Shown: positions 35,189 through 44,316, counted from the first letter of the stretch. The stretch: 64,000 bases of DNA from Streptomyces sp. CB00455 (GCF_001905445.1 NZ_LIVQ01000003.1:1-64000), one strand, 5' to 3'. Notes: generated by a model from the letters alone, not told the origin. Translations and numbers: made by a program.

Positions 35189-36415
35189 CTACCAGACGCG
35201 GACCGAGCCCCCCGGCGCGAAGGCCGGGCTCGTGGCCCGTGGGGGGATCTCGGTCAGGGGTTGTGCGATCTCCGAGACCAGGGGGCCGCACTTCGCGGCC
35301 AGCGCGTCCAGCGGGCCGAGGTCGAACCCGTAGACGCGGGCCGCGTTGCCGCCGGCCATCGCGGCGACCTCCTCGCGCGGGAGGCCCGCGTAGGCGATGC
35401 GCAGGCCCTCGCGGGAGAAGGGCGTGGTGCCTTCGTCGTGGGGGTAGTCGCTGCCCCACATGATCTTGTCGAGGCCGATCCGCTCCCGCAGCGGGACCTC
35501 GTGGGGGCGCATGAAGCTCGCTCCCACGAAGCAGTGCTCGCGCCAGACCTCGCTCGGACCCCTGCCCATGGAGGCCGCGAGGCCCGCGCCGAACTTCGAC
35601 TCCGCCGTGGCCGACGCCGCCACCAGCCGGCCGTGGTAGTAGTCCAGCATGTCCAGCACGCCCGGGATCCACCCGGAGCCCTGTTCCGTGAGGACCAGCC
35701 TGAGGCCCGGATGGCGGTCGAAGGCGCCGCCGAAGACGAGGTGCCACAGGGCGCGGTGGGAGAACCAGGTGGTCTCCACCATGAAGACGGCCCGGGCCGC
35801 CGGCTCGTCGCCGAGCGGCGGGGAGGCGGAGCCGCCGTGGTGGTTGACCGGGACGTCCAGTTCCGCGCAGACCGCCCACAAGGGGTCGTAGGCGCCGGAG
35901 TAGAGCTCGGGGACGCCCGATCCGGGTGGGGCGCCCGGGAGCAGGATGCCGCCGGTCAGGCCCGCCTCCTTGGTCCGGCGGATCTCCGCGACCGCCCGGT
36001 CCGTGTCGTTCAGCAGGATCTGCGCCACGCCCGCCCGCCGGCCGGGGGCCTGCCCGCAAAAGTCCGCCAGCCAGCGGTTGTGGGCCCGCAGGCCGGCCCA
36101 GCGGAGCTCGAACTCCGCGGCCGTCGGGGCGGGGGCCATCAGCGAGGCGCTCGGGAAGAACGGCGGGATGGTGTTGGGGAAAAGGACCTCCGCCACGATG
36201 CCGTCCGCCTCCAGCTCGGACAGCCGCCGGCCGGAGTTCCAGTTGCGGTCCGCCGTGTCGGCGAGGAGGTCCTCGTAGGGGTTCACGTAGGCGGCGGCCC
36301 AGGCGTCGAACTCCTCGTGGTGGCGCTTTTCCAGGTACGGCTTGTAGTCGAGGAGGTCGGCGCCGGCGTGGCAGTCCGCCGAGATGACGGTGTAGCGGTC
36401 CGCGCCGGACGTCAC
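35189..36415 (-). CDS. Amidohydrolase family protein (COG2159/ACMSD-like), second copy
   Basis: A 408-residue TIM-barrel metal enzyme. Metal-site candidates are VISADCHAGAD near the N-terminus (a DxH in place of the classical HxH), VNHHGGSA in the middle and WGSDYPHDEGT near residue 325. Relatives are decarboxylases or hydrolases of cyclic metabolites. The GTG at 36415 overlaps the previous amidohydrolase gene by 4 bases. It is the last gene of a four-gene leftward operon and a diverged paralogue of the gene before it. Substrate unknown. Confidence 0.88.
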   Translation of the reverse strand: MTSGADRYTVISADCHAGADLLDYKPYLEKRHHEEFDAWAAAYVNPYEDLLADTADRNWNSGRRLSELEADGIVAEVLFPNTIPPFFPSASLMAPAPTAAEFELRWAGLRAHNRWLADFCGQAPGRRAGVAQILLNDTDRAVAEIRRTKEAGLTGGILLPGAPPGSGVPELYSGAYDPLWAVCAELDVPVNHHGGSASPPLGDEPAARAVFMVETTWFSHRALWHLVFGGAFDRHPGLRLVLTEQGSGWIPGVLDMLDYYHGRLVAASATAESKFGAGLAASMGRGPSEVWREHCFVGASFMRPHEVPLRERIGLDKIMWGSDYPHDEGTTPFSREGLRIAYAGLPREEVAAMAGGNAARVYGFDLGPLDALAAKCGPLVSEIAQPLTEIPPRATSPAFAPGGSVRVW

Positions 36416-37704
36416 GGGTTCACCCCCAGGACCGGGAAGTCGCGGCCCCTCAGCCAGTGCCGGCCTGCCTCGCGGGAGCGGGACCAGGAGGCCGCCACCG
36501 CCGTCTGGTCCGGGGACTGGCCCAGCTCGGCGGGGGTGGGGCCGATCCGGCGGGCGAGGGGGGCGAGCCGGTCGGTGTCGAAGCCGAAGACCTCGGCGGC
36601 GGCCAGGCCGAGCATCCGGCGGCTCTCGGCGACCGGGATGTCGTGGAAGGTGTCGCTCAGCCAGCTCCGCGTGTGCGGCCAGGTGCCCTCCGGGTGCGGG
36701 AAGTCCGACCCCCACAGGATGTTGTCCACGCCGATCTCGTAACGCTGGGCGAGTTCGCGCCGCTTGGTGTTCGTCGCGCAGATGAAGACCTGCCGGTCCA
36801 GGTACTCGCTGGGCGGGCGGCGCAGCTCCTGGAACGGGGAGAGCTTCTTGCCGCCGTGGGCGCCGAGGTAGAGGCGGTCCATGAACCACAGCTGGTTGGG
36901 CAGCCACCAGCAGCCGGACTCGGCGATGCCGAACGTCAGGCCGGGGTGGCGTTCGAAGACGCCGGACCAGAGCAGGAACCACAGCGGGCGGGACGGCCAC
37001 CAGGTGACCTCCGAGACGAAGATGCCCAGGTGGTCGCCGTATTCGTGGCGCGGCGAGGATCCGGAGTGGGTGACGACCGGCATCCGCGTCTCGGCGGCGG
37101 CTGCCCAGACGGGGTCGTAGCGGCGGTCGTGGTAGGGGGCCTTGTCCACCCACATGGCGGGGATCATCAGCGCGCCCAGCCCGGATGCCTTGGCCCGGTG
37201 GATCTCCGCGACGACCTTCGCCGGCTCGCCCGTGATGGGCAGCAGGGCCACGCCGCAGTGGCGTTCCGGCTGACCGGACACGAATTCGGCGAGCCAGCGG
37301 TTGTGGGCCTGCGCGCCGGCCATGCCCAGCTCGGGGTCCTGGTCGCCGGAGAGGCCCAGGCCCACGCCGAAGGGGGCCGCGGTCCGGCTGTCGACGGCGT
37401 CCGCGTCGGGGAAGACGACCTCGGCGGCCACGCCGTCGCCGTCGAGTTCCTTCAGGCGCTGCCCGGGGTCCCAGCCGCCCCTGAGACCTTCTTCGTGGTC
37501 GTGGAACCACTTCGCGGCGAAGGCCTCGTTGCGCACGCCGAGACGGGTGGCCTCGGCGCGGCGGGCGTCGCGCTCGCCGAGGAACTCGTCGAACCGCGCG
37601 TGGAAGCGGGAGTCGAGGTAGGGGCGGTACTGCTCGGTCGGCAGGCCCGCGTGGCAGTCGGAGGAGATGATCAGGTACGGGTCTTCGTACGTGTCGTCAG
37701 GCAC
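36412..37704 (-). CDS. Amidohydrolase family protein (COG2159/ACMSD-like), first copy
   Basis: A 430-residue paralogue of the following gene. LIISSDCHAGLPTEQYRPYL at the N-terminus, VVTHSGSS in the middle and WGSDFPHPEGTWPH near the C-terminus correspond to the same putative metal site. Both proteins share the block AHNRWLAxF and the (V/L)WAxxAE(T/L)xxPV pattern. Such paired amidohydrolases could form a hetero-oligomer or act on successive ring-opened intermediates; this is inference. ATG 37704. Confidence 0.88.
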   Translation of the reverse strand: MPDDTYEDPYLIISSDCHAGLPTEQYRPYLDSRFHARFDEFLGERDARRAEATRLGVRNEAFAAKWFHDHEEGLRGGWDPGQRLKELDGDGVAAEVVFPDADAVDSRTAAPFGVGLGLSGDQDPELGMAGAQAHNRWLAEFVSGQPERHCGVALLPITGEPAKVVAEIHRAKASGLGALMIPAMWVDKAPYHDRRYDPVWAAAAETRMPVVTHSGSSPRHEYGDHLGIFVSEVTWWPSRPLWFLLWSGVFERHPGLTFGIAESGCWWLPNQLWFMDRLYLGAHGGKKLSPFQELRRPPSEYLDRQVFICATNTKRRELAQRYEIGVDNILWGSDFPHPEGTWPHTRSWLSDTFHDIPVAESRRMLGLAAAEVFGFDTDRLAPLARRIGPTPAELGQSPDQTAVAASWSRSREAGRHWLRGRDFPVLGVNP

Positions 37705-37714
37705 GGCGGGCCCC

Positions 37715-38599
37715 TCAGTCGAGGATGAAGCTTTCCAGGTAGGCGGGGTTGGCGCGGTCGAGCATCGACTGCGCCCGGGCGCGGATCTGCCGGTCGCTGT
37801 GCCCGCTCGCCGGGAGCATCCAGAAGCGGTCGGCGCGGATGCCGTCGACGACGTGCCCGGCGACCTCCTCGACCGGGGTGAAGTCCACCTCGTGTCCGGC
37901 CCGCTTCATCGCGGCCTCGTACTGGTCCAGGCTGCGGTACGGGGTCCTGCGCGGGCGCTGCTTCGCGTAGCGCTCGGGCCGGTTGCGGTGGGACTCCCAC
38001 AGGCCGGTGCGCAGCATGTGCGGGCCGGGGAAGAGGACGGAGGCGCCGATGGGCGCGCCCTCCGCCTTGAGGTGGGCGTAGAGCGATTCGGTCATCGTGA
38101 CCACGGCCGCCTTGGTGACGGCGTACGCGGAGGCGGTGGGCAGCGGGGCGATCCCGCCGTCACCGGAGGAGGTGTTGACCACGTGGCCGGGTCCGCCGGC
38201 CGCGATCATGCGGGGGACGAAGGCCTGGATGCCGTGGAAGACGCCCCAGACGTTGACGGAGAAGGCCCACTTCCAGTCGTTGGGCTCGTGTTCCCACATG
38301 CGGCCCTCCGCCCCGGATCCGACGCCCGCGTTGTTGCACAGGACGTGCACGGCGCCGAAGGTCCGGTAGACCGCGTCGGCGAGGGAGACGACGGCGTCGC
38401 GGTCGCCGACGTCGACGCGTTCGGCGAGGACCCGGGCGCCGTCGGCGGCGAGGTCGTCGGCTGCCTTGCGCAGGGCGCCCTCCTCGACGTCGGCGAGGAC
38501 GACCTTCAGCCCTTCGGCGGCGAAGCGGCGGGCCATGGCGAGGCCGATGCCGCCGGCGGCGCCGGTGACGACGGCCACCTGTCCCGGTTCGAGTCGCAT
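37715..38599 (-). CDS. Short-chain dehydrogenase/reductase
   Basis: A 294-residue classical SDR: TGAAGGIGLA cofactor motif, NNAG (VLCNNAGVGS), catalytic Ser in NTSSGDGG and YxxxK in ASAYAVTKAAV. A longer C-terminal part (about 60 residues beyond the core) may contribute to substrate binding. It begins 1 base after the stop of the acetoacetate-decarboxylase-like gene and is followed 10 bases later by the first amidohydrolase, so it is the second gene of the operon. Confidence 0.9.
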   Translation of the reverse strand: MRLEPGQVAVVTGAAGGIGLAMARRFAAEGLKVVLADVEEGALRKAADDLAADGARVLAERVDVGDRDAVVSLADAVYRTFGAVHVLCNNAGVGSGAEGRMWEHEPNDWKWAFSVNVWGVFHGIQAFVPRMIAAGGPGHVVNTSSGDGGIAPLPTASAYAVTKAAVVTMTESLYAHLKAEGAPIGASVLFPGPHMLRTGLWESHRNRPERYAKQRPRRTPYRSLDQYEAAMKRAGHEVDFTPVEEVAGHVVDGIRADRFWMLPASGHSDRQIRARAQSMLDRANPAYLESFILD

Positions 38600-38600
38600 G

Positions 38601-39398
38601 TCACACCCTCCCCTCGGGCGGCCCGTCGAGGATCTGCATCGGGTCGTCGTAGCGCTGGTGGAGGTAGGGGAGCAGGGCATGGGCGCTGACCCGCTCGGCG
38701 ACCCGGCCCCTCTGGTCGGTGGTCTTCTCCCCGATGGTGATCTCCACGGTCCGGCGGACGGGAAGGTCGGCGACCGGGTCGAACATGGACTCGCGGAGCA
38801 CCACGTCACCGGTGATGTGCTCCAGCTTGCGGACCTTCTCGTTGCGGGTGCAGTGGACGAGGACCGGGTCGGCCTCGAAGCCCGAACCGTCCACGGCGGG
38901 GAGGAACTTGAAGTAGAAGTCCGTCTTGCGGGCGGGGCCGGGCAGGGGCAGTGCGCGGTCCACCGCGCCGCGCACCTCGACGAAGGCGATGCCGTGCCGG
39001 GCGAGGGCCGCCCGTACGACGAGGCCGTCGCGCTCGACGGTGACCTCGCCGAGCTTCTTCGGCTCGCCGAAGACCTCGCGGCCGCCGATCAGGGCCCGTT
39101 CGTGGGTCATCGGCATGACGAGCGGGTACCAGCCCTCGACGCCGCCGTGCCGGGCGGCGACGGCCACCGACCCGGCGCCGAGGGGGTAGCCGGGCAGGTC
39201 GACCTTGCTGATGCCGGCCCGTACCAGGGGCCGCTCCCCCGGCTTGAGGGGCGGCGGCAACACGGCCGCCACCACGTCCGGGTCGCTCTCCCACACGGCC
39301 ACCACGCCGGTGGACCAGATGGCGGGGAGCGTGGAAGCCTTCTCGCGCGACGCCGCGATCTCGGCCTCGGTGCGCGCTCCGTACCGTACGCGTGCCAT
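38601..39398 (-). CDS. Acetoacetate decarboxylase-family protein
   Basis: A 265-residue protein of the ADC superfamily. The characteristic region reads YPLVMPMTHERALIGGREVF then GEPKKLGEV, where true ADCs have the reactive lysine pair; KK is retained here. The family also includes non-decarboxylating aldolase-dehydratases. ATG at 39398 with AAGGGTGG upstream. It is the first gene of a leftward operon, facing a divergent TetR regulator across 138 bases containing a perfect palindrome. Confidence 0.85.
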   Translation of the reverse strand: MARVRYGARTEAEIAASREKASTLPAIWSTGVVAVWESDPDVVAAVLPPPLKPGERPLVRAGISKVDLPGYPLGAGSVAVAARHGGVEGWYPLVMPMTHERALIGGREVFGEPKKLGEVTVERDGLVVRAALARHGIAFVEVRGAVDRALPLPGPARKTDFYFKFLPAVDGSGFEADPVLVHCTRNEKVRKLEHITGDVVLRESMFDPVADLPVRRTVEITIGEKTTDQRGRVAERVSAHALLPYLHQRYDDPMQILDGPPEGRV

Positions 39399-39448
39399 GA
39401 ATCGCACCACCCTTCTGGGGACCCTCCCGGCGGCAGCCGGGGCAGGTC

Positions 39449-39463
39449 TGTAACACAGTTACA
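39449..39463. promoter_or_regulatory. TetR-type operator (TGTAAC-ACA-GTTACA)
   Basis: A perfect 6-bp inverted repeat with a 3-base centre, placed in the divergent region 51 bases from the ADC-like start and 74 bases from the TetR start. It is the expected binding site for the TetR protein encoded next door. Confidence 0.75.
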
Positions 39464-39536
39464 CCGTGCTCGATGAAGGGTAAAGGCCCTTGCGCGCACA
39501 GGAATTGACGAGGCAACAGATTGGCGGAGAGCGGAG

Positions 39537-40190
39537 ATGGCCAGAAGCACACTGACCCGCCGGGAGGTCCTGGACGCCGCTGCCTCCCTGGTCGGGCAGC
39601 ACGGTCCGGCCGCTCTGACCATGCGCAAGCTGGCCGCCGAGCTGGGCACGGCGGTGACCTCGATCTACTGGCACGTCGGCAACCGGGAATCGCTGCTCGA
39701 CGCCCTCGTGGAGCGGACCGTGGAGGAGGTGGGCGCGATCCGGCCGGCCGGCCGCACCCCCGCCGACCGGATCCTCTCCGTGGCCCGCACCCTGCGCCGC
39801 GAGCTGCACCGACGCCCGCACCTGATCGCGATGGTCCACGAACGCGGCCTCACCGAGCGGATGTTCCTGCCCGCGCAGCAGGCACTCGTCCACGAGGTGC
39901 ACGCGGCCGGCCTGCGCGGCGCCCGGGCGGCCGACGCGGTGCGCGCGGTCCAGTTCCAGATCATCGGCTTCCTCCTCGTCGAGCGCAATCGGGAGCGCTC
40001 CCCCGCCCAGTCCCCGGCCGAGAGCGAGCTCTGGGACCCGGCGGCCGCCCCCGACGATCCTGCGCTCGCCCGCGCGCTGGCCCGCCGCGCCGATCCCGAG
40101 CGGCTCTTCCTGCTCTCCGTGCGCGCCCTGGTCGCGGCCCTGCTGGCCGCCCCGGCGGACAAACCGGTTGGCAGGCGGCCCGCGCCGTGA
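39537..40190 (+). CDS. TetR-family transcriptional regulator
   Basis: A 217-residue repressor. The N-terminal HTH (about 8-54) reads LTRREVLDAAASLVGQHGPA then LTMRKLAAELGTAVTSIYWH. The C-terminal ligand domain (about 75-205) is of the TetR_C type used by catabolic regulators. ATG at 39537 follows GGAGAGCGGAG. It is divergent from the ADC-SDR-amidohydrolase operon and very probably represses it, and itself, through the palindrome at 39449-39463, with a pathway intermediate as inducer. Confidence 0.93.
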   Translation: MARSTLTRREVLDAAASLVGQHGPAALTMRKLAAELGTAVTSIYWHVGNRESLLDALVERTVEEVGAIRPAGRTPADRILSVARTLRRELHRRPHLIAMVHERGLTERMFLPAQQALVHEVHAAGLRGARAADAVRAVQFQIIGFLLVERNRERSPAQSPAESELWDPAAAPDDPALARALARRADPERLFLLSVRALVAALLAAPADKPVGRRPAP

Positions 40191-40301
40191 TGGGATCTGC
40201 CGTACGGGGGCGGCTCCCCGGCGCGCTTCCTTCTCCCTTCTTCCGACGAATCAGCGCGCCCACTCTCCGCCCCCGTTCTCGTACGCGGAGGGGAATCACG
40301 C

Positions 40302-42926
40302 ATGTCCGGAATCGAGGCCGTGCTGCTGCGCCGGCTGCAGACCGTCTACGCCGACCAGGCTCCCGAGGGCTCCCGGCCCGGCCCGGGTCCGGCCCTGCGC
40401 AGGCTCGAAGCGGAGCTCCTGGGCCGCGGCCACACCCTTGCGCCGGGCCTCCACGCGGCCCTCGGCGTCCTGCCCCCGCGGGAGCTCGCCGCCGCGCACA
40501 CCCGGCTGGTCGGCCTCGTCGACGAACTGCTCGGCTCCGACCGCACGCACGTCCCCCTCTTCCGCCGCTTCCCGGGCTTCGTCCCGCGCGACACCGAACG
40601 GCTTTACACCGACCGGGTCTTCGCCCACCTCCTCCAGCAGCCGGAGCAGCCGTGCGTGCTCTGCGGCGAGGAGCGCACCGTCTTGCCCGTGTCCCCCTGC
40701 GCCCACCTGGTGTGCCGGCTGTGCTGGGACGGCGCCGACTACGCGGCCTGCCCCCTGTGCCACCGGCGGATCGACCCGGGCGACCCCTTCCTTCGTCCCG
40801 TCCGGGCCGTGGGCGCGGCCCGGACGGCCGGCCCGCACCCGCTGCGGCTGCTGCGGCACGGCACGGACCGGACCGCCGACGCGCTGTCGGTCGTCAAGGC
40901 CCTGCTCGCCCACCGGACCCCGCTCCCGCCCCAGGACCACGACGACCTGACCGTACTGCTGCCCGTCGCTCCGCCGGACCTCGGATGGCTGCCCGAGGAG
41001 ATCCCGGTGCGCGAGACCAAGGCGCTCGTCGTCGGCACCCTGCTCGGCGGGGCGTTCGGCGACGGCCCCGCGGACGGTCCCGCGCTGCGTGCACTGTTGC
41101 GGCACCTGACCACCGCCACCGATGTGCTGCGCGTGCTCGCCGTCCGGTCGGGCGGCCACCCGGGCCTGCTCACGCTGCCGCGGTTCGACAGCCCGGGACG
41201 GCCCCTGCGCCGGGAACTGCTCGGCCTGCTCGACGCGCTGCCCACCGGGAACCTGGTCGAGGACCTGCTGCGGCACCCGACGGCCTGGAAGCGGGCCGCC
41301 GAGACCCTGCACCCGTTCGAGCGGCACACCCGGCACCCGCGCGCCGCGCTCGCCTTCGCCGTGCTCCGGGACACCACCGTGTCACCCGGTACCCCGCTCG
41401 GCGCGGCCCTGCTGGAGACCGCGCTCGCGCACCCCGGGGCCGTACGGGTGGACGGAGACCGGATCCGGGCCGCCTCCTGGGGCGGCCGGCTCGAACACGC
41501 CCTGGCGGAGGGGGACCCGGGGGCGGCCGCCGCGCTGGCCGGGCAGCGGCCGGGTGAGCTCGTACGCCGCCTCGACCACCTGCTGCGCCTGCATTCCGGG
41601 GCCGAGCCCGCCCCCGAACTGGAGAAGGCCCTGGTGCGCGGGCTGCCCGCCGTCGGCGCGGGCCCGCTGCTGTCCGCGCTCGGCGCGCTGCGGATCCGGG
41701 CCCAGGACCGTACGGACGGCCGCCGGGTCTTCTTCCCGCGCGGAGCGGTGAGCCGGGCCCAGTCGGTGGCCGAGACGCGCCCGCCGCTGCCCGGCCCGCT
41801 CGTCGGGAGGGTCACGGGCCTGCTGGAAGCGGAGGTGCTGCGCCGGTTCGGGGCCGCCGGGGGCGCACCGTACGACGTGTCCGTCCTGGACTCGGGACTC
41901 GCGGACCTGACCGTGCCCTTCGCCGAGAGCGCCGCCGCCCGGGCCCTGGTGGCCGTGCCGCGCGGCAGCGCCCAGAGCCTGCCGGAGGGTCAGGTGCTGC
42001 GACTGTTCCTGCACTGGACCGAGCCGGAGGGCCACCGCACCGACCTGGACCTGTCCGTCGCCTTCTTCGACGCCGGATGGAACTTCACGGGCCTGTGCGA
42101 CTACACCTCCCTGCGGCACGGGCCGCGGGGCGCCGCCACGCACTCCGGCGACCTCACCTCGGCCCCCGCGCCCGCCGGCGCCACCGAGTACGTGGACCTG
42201 GACCCGGCCGCGCTCGCGCGAAACGGGGACGCCTTCGCCGTGCCCCTGGTCTTCAGCTTCAACAACGTGCCCTTCGACGAGCTGCCGGACGCCTTCGCGG
42301 GCTTCATGGCGCTGCCCCCGGGGGGCCCGCACGACTCCTCGTACGATCCGCGCACCGTCCGCCAGCGCTTCGACCTGGCCGGCGAGTCCCGGGTGTGCAT
42401 GCCGATGGTCGTGGACCTGGCCGCCCGCAGGGCGCTGTGGACGGACGTCCACCTGCCGCCGGCCGGGGGCTTCCAGAGCGTGCGCTCGCACGGGGACCGG
42501 CTGGCGGCCGTGGCCCGGGACGTGTGGGAGCACTTCGGCTCCGGCGCCCGGACGACCCTGTGGGACCTCGCGGTGTGGCGGGCCGCGGCCCGCTCCCGCG
42601 AGGTGGCCGTCCTGCGCCGGGGCGTCCACTGCGCCCGGCCCGACGAGCTGTGGCTGTACCGGGCCGGGGCGGAGGAGTCCGCGGCCGGATTCGCCTCCCG
42701 CATCGGCGCCCTGGAGGAGCCGCAGGAGCGCCTGGAGCCCGCCGATGCGGATGCGGCCGCCGCGGAAGTGGCCGCGGGCAGGCGGGCGTTCCTGGCCACG
42801 GTGTACGCGAGCGTGGCCCCGGAAGGGGGTTCGGGGACCGCGTACCGGCTCTTCCCCGGGCCGGCCGAAGTGGCCGGATCCTTCGCCCGTGTGAGCGCCG
42901 GGGACCTGGTGGCGGAACTGGGCTGA
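40302..42926 (+). CDS. RING-finger protein with TerD-like domain (MXAN_6230/SCO0854 type)
   Basis: An 874-residue soluble protein. A complete C3HC4 zinc finger is visible: C118, C121, C133, H135, C138, C141, C150 and C153 (CVLCGEERTVLPVSPCAHLV onward), the spacing of eukaryotic RING E3 ligases. Residues about 160-540 are helical and Leu/Arg/Ala-rich without a known domain. Residues about 565-690 resemble TerD (LRLFLHWTEPEGHRTDLDLS ..VAFFDAGW; THSGDLTSAP; VDLDPAAL; FAVPLVFSFN). I place it in the MXAN_6230/SCO0854 RING-domain family from memory. No ubiquitin-like or E2 gene is nearby. Biochemical function unknown. Confidence 0.85.
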   Translation: MSGIEAVLLRRLQTVYADQAPEGSRPGPGPALRRLEAELLGRGHTLAPGLHAALGVLPPRELAAAHTRLVGLVDELLGSDRTHVPLFRRFPGFVPRDTERLYTDRVFAHLLQQPEQPCVLCGEERTVLPVSPCAHLVCRLCWDGADYAACPLCHRRIDPGDPFLRPVRAVGAARTAGPHPLRLLRHGTDRTADALSVVKALLAHRTPLPPQDHDDLTVLLPVAPPDLGWLPEEIPVRETKALVVGTLLGGAFGDGPADGPALRALLRHLTTATDVLRVLAVRSGGHPGLLTLPRFDSPGRPLRRELLGLLDALPTGNLVEDLLRHPTAWKRAAETLHPFERHTRHPRAALAFAVLRDTTVSPGTPLGAALLETALAHPGAVRVDGDRIRAASWGGRLEHALAEGDPGAAAALAGQRPGELVRRLDHLLRLHSGAEPAPELEKALVRGLPAVGAGPLLSALGALRIRAQDRTDGRRVFFPRGAVSRAQSVAETRPPLPGPLVGRVTGLLEAEVLRRFGAAGGAPYDVSVLDSGLADLTVPFAESAAARALVAVPRGSAQSLPEGQVLRLFLHWTEPEGHRTDLDLSVAFFDAGWNFTGLCDYTSLRHGPRGAATHSGDLTSAPAPAGATEYVDLDPAALARNGDAFAVPLVFSFNNVPFDELPDAFAGFMALPPGGPHDSSYDPRTVRQRFDLAGESRVCMPMVVDLAARRALWTDVHLPPAGGFQSVRSHGDRLAAVARDVWEHFGSGARTTLWDLAVWRAAARSREVAVLRRGVHCARPDELWLYRAGAEESAAGFASRIGALEEPQERLEPADADAAAAEVAAGRRAFLATVYASVAPEGGSGTAYRLFPGPAEVAGSFARVSAGDLVAELG

Positions 42927-42975
42927 TGGGGCATCGGGCACCGGCTGTCAGTCGGTGCCGATATCCTCTGTGACC

Positions 42976-43947
42976 ATGCTCGACGACCGTACGACCGCAG
43001 AGACGATGTGGCCGACCGCGTACCCACAGGGGTACGCGGTCGTCGACGTGGAGACCACCGGGCTCGCCCGGGACGACCGGATAGTCTCCGCCGCCGTCTA
43101 CCGGCTCGACGCGCAGGGCAATGTGGAGGACCACTGGTACACCCTGGTCAACCCGCAGCGCGATCCGGGGCCGGTGTGGATCCACGGCCTGACCAGTGAC
43201 CTGCTGCAGGACGCGCCGCTCTTCAAGGACATCGCCGAGGAGTTCGCCGGACGCCTCGCCGACCGGGTGCTGGTCGCGCACAACGCCATCTTCGACTGGC
43301 AGATGATCGCCCGGGAGTACGCGCGTGCCGCCGAGACCGCCCCGGTCCGCCAGCGGCTGTGCACGATCGCCCTGTCGAAGGAACTGAACCTCCCGCTGCC
43401 CAACCACAAACTGGAGTCGCTCGCCGCGCACTTCGGTGTGGTCCAGCAGCGCGCGCACCACGCGCTCGACGACGCCCGGGTACTGGCGGAGGCGTTCCGA
43501 CCCTCGCTCCACGCGGCCGCCCGCGACGGCGTACGGCTGCCGCTGCTGGAGTGCCGGCCGCTGACGGAGTGGTCGGACTCCCCCGTCACGCCGCGGATCG
43601 GCCAGCAGGCCTCCTACCGGGGCGGCGGCTGGCGGCCCTCGCGCAGGCGGCCGCCCTGCCCGCACCCGAATCCGGGGCGCTTCGAGGACGGCAAGCCCCT
43701 GAAGCAGGGCATGCGCATCGCCTTCTCCGGTGACACCTCGGTGGACCGGGAGCTGCTGGAGGACCGCGCGGTCGAGGCGGGCCTGCACATCGCGACGGGT
43801 GTGTCGCGGCTCACCAGCCTGCTGGTGACGAACGATCCGGATTCGGCGACCTCCAAGACGCTCAAGGCGAAGTCCTTCGGCACGCCGGTCGTCGACGAGG
43901 CGGCCTTCACCCAGCTGCTGCGGGACGTGGCCCCGGCCGGGGACTGA
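42976..43947 (+). CDS. DEDDh 3'-5' exonuclease with C-terminal BRCT domain
   Basis: A 323-residue protein. The exonuclease fold (about 18-175) has YAVVDVETTG (the DxE of ExoI), LVAHNAIFDW (ExoII Asp) and HHALDDARVLAE (ExoIII HxxxxD). The C-terminal BRCT-like domain (about 235-320) reads MRIAFSGDTSVDRELLEDRA and ATSKTLKAKSFGTPVVDEAA. This is the DnaQ-like plus BRCT layout of actinobacterial epsilon-type proteins. The ATG at 42976 lies 8 bases after TATCCT (42962-42967), suggesting a leaderless mRNA; GTG 42970 is an alternative. Confidence 0.9.
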   Translation: MLDDRTTAETMWPTAYPQGYAVVDVETTGLARDDRIVSAAVYRLDAQGNVEDHWYTLVNPQRDPGPVWIHGLTSDLLQDAPLFKDIAEEFAGRLADRVLVAHNAIFDWQMIAREYARAAETAPVRQRLCTIALSKELNLPLPNHKLESLAAHFGVVQQRAHHALDDARVLAEAFRPSLHAAARDGVRLPLLECRPLTEWSDSPVTPRIGQQASYRGGGWRPSRRRPPCPHPNPGRFEDGKPLKQGMRIAFSGDTSVDRELLEDRAVEAGLHIATGVSRLTSLLVTNDPDSATSKTLKAKSFGTPVVDEAAFTQLLRDVAPAGD

Positions 43948-44036
43948 ACCGGCGCGTTGCGCCGGGCGGGTGTCGGCGCCGCGACTCACCCCGAGGGATC
44001 TTGTTCCGGTCCGCCTCCGTGCGGAGCATGCGGCGC

Positions 44037-44270
44037 ATGGCACGTTGTGAGGTCTGCGGAAACGATTACGGGATGTCCTTCGAAGTGCACGCGCAGGGCG
44101 CCGTGCACGTCTTCGACTGCTTCTCCTGCGCCATTCACCGCATGGCGCCCATCTGCGAGCACTGCCGGGTCCAGATCATCGGACAGGGCGTCGAGGTCGG
44201 GGGGCAGTGGTTCTGCGGGGCGCACTGCGCCCGCGCGGAAGGGAAGGTGGGCATCAAGGACCACGCCTGA
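44037..44270 (+). CDS. Small zinc-ribbon-like protein
   Basis: A 77-residue cytoplasmic protein with nine cysteines and several histidines in CxxC-like pairs: CEVCGNDYG, VFDCFSCAIHRM, ICEHCRVQI and FCGAHCARAE, forming two probable zinc knuckles. GGAG at 44023-44026 favours the ATG at 44037 over 44028. No partner is evident. Annotated in related genomes as a prokaryotic metallothionein-like or hypothetical protein. Function unknown. Confidence 0.75.
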   Translation: MARCEVCGNDYGMSFEVHAQGAVHVFDCFSCAIHRMAPICEHCRVQIIGQGVEVGGQWFCGAHCARAEGKVGIKDHA

Positions 44271-44316
44271 GTCCCCCGCCCCGCTCCCCCTCGCCGCACC
44301 GGCGACCCGCACCGGC

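Noticed and set aside
32288..43947. Genomic island
   Set aside because: The gene content looks accessory but there is no tRNA, integrase, transposase, attachment repeat or visible base-composition shift at its edges.
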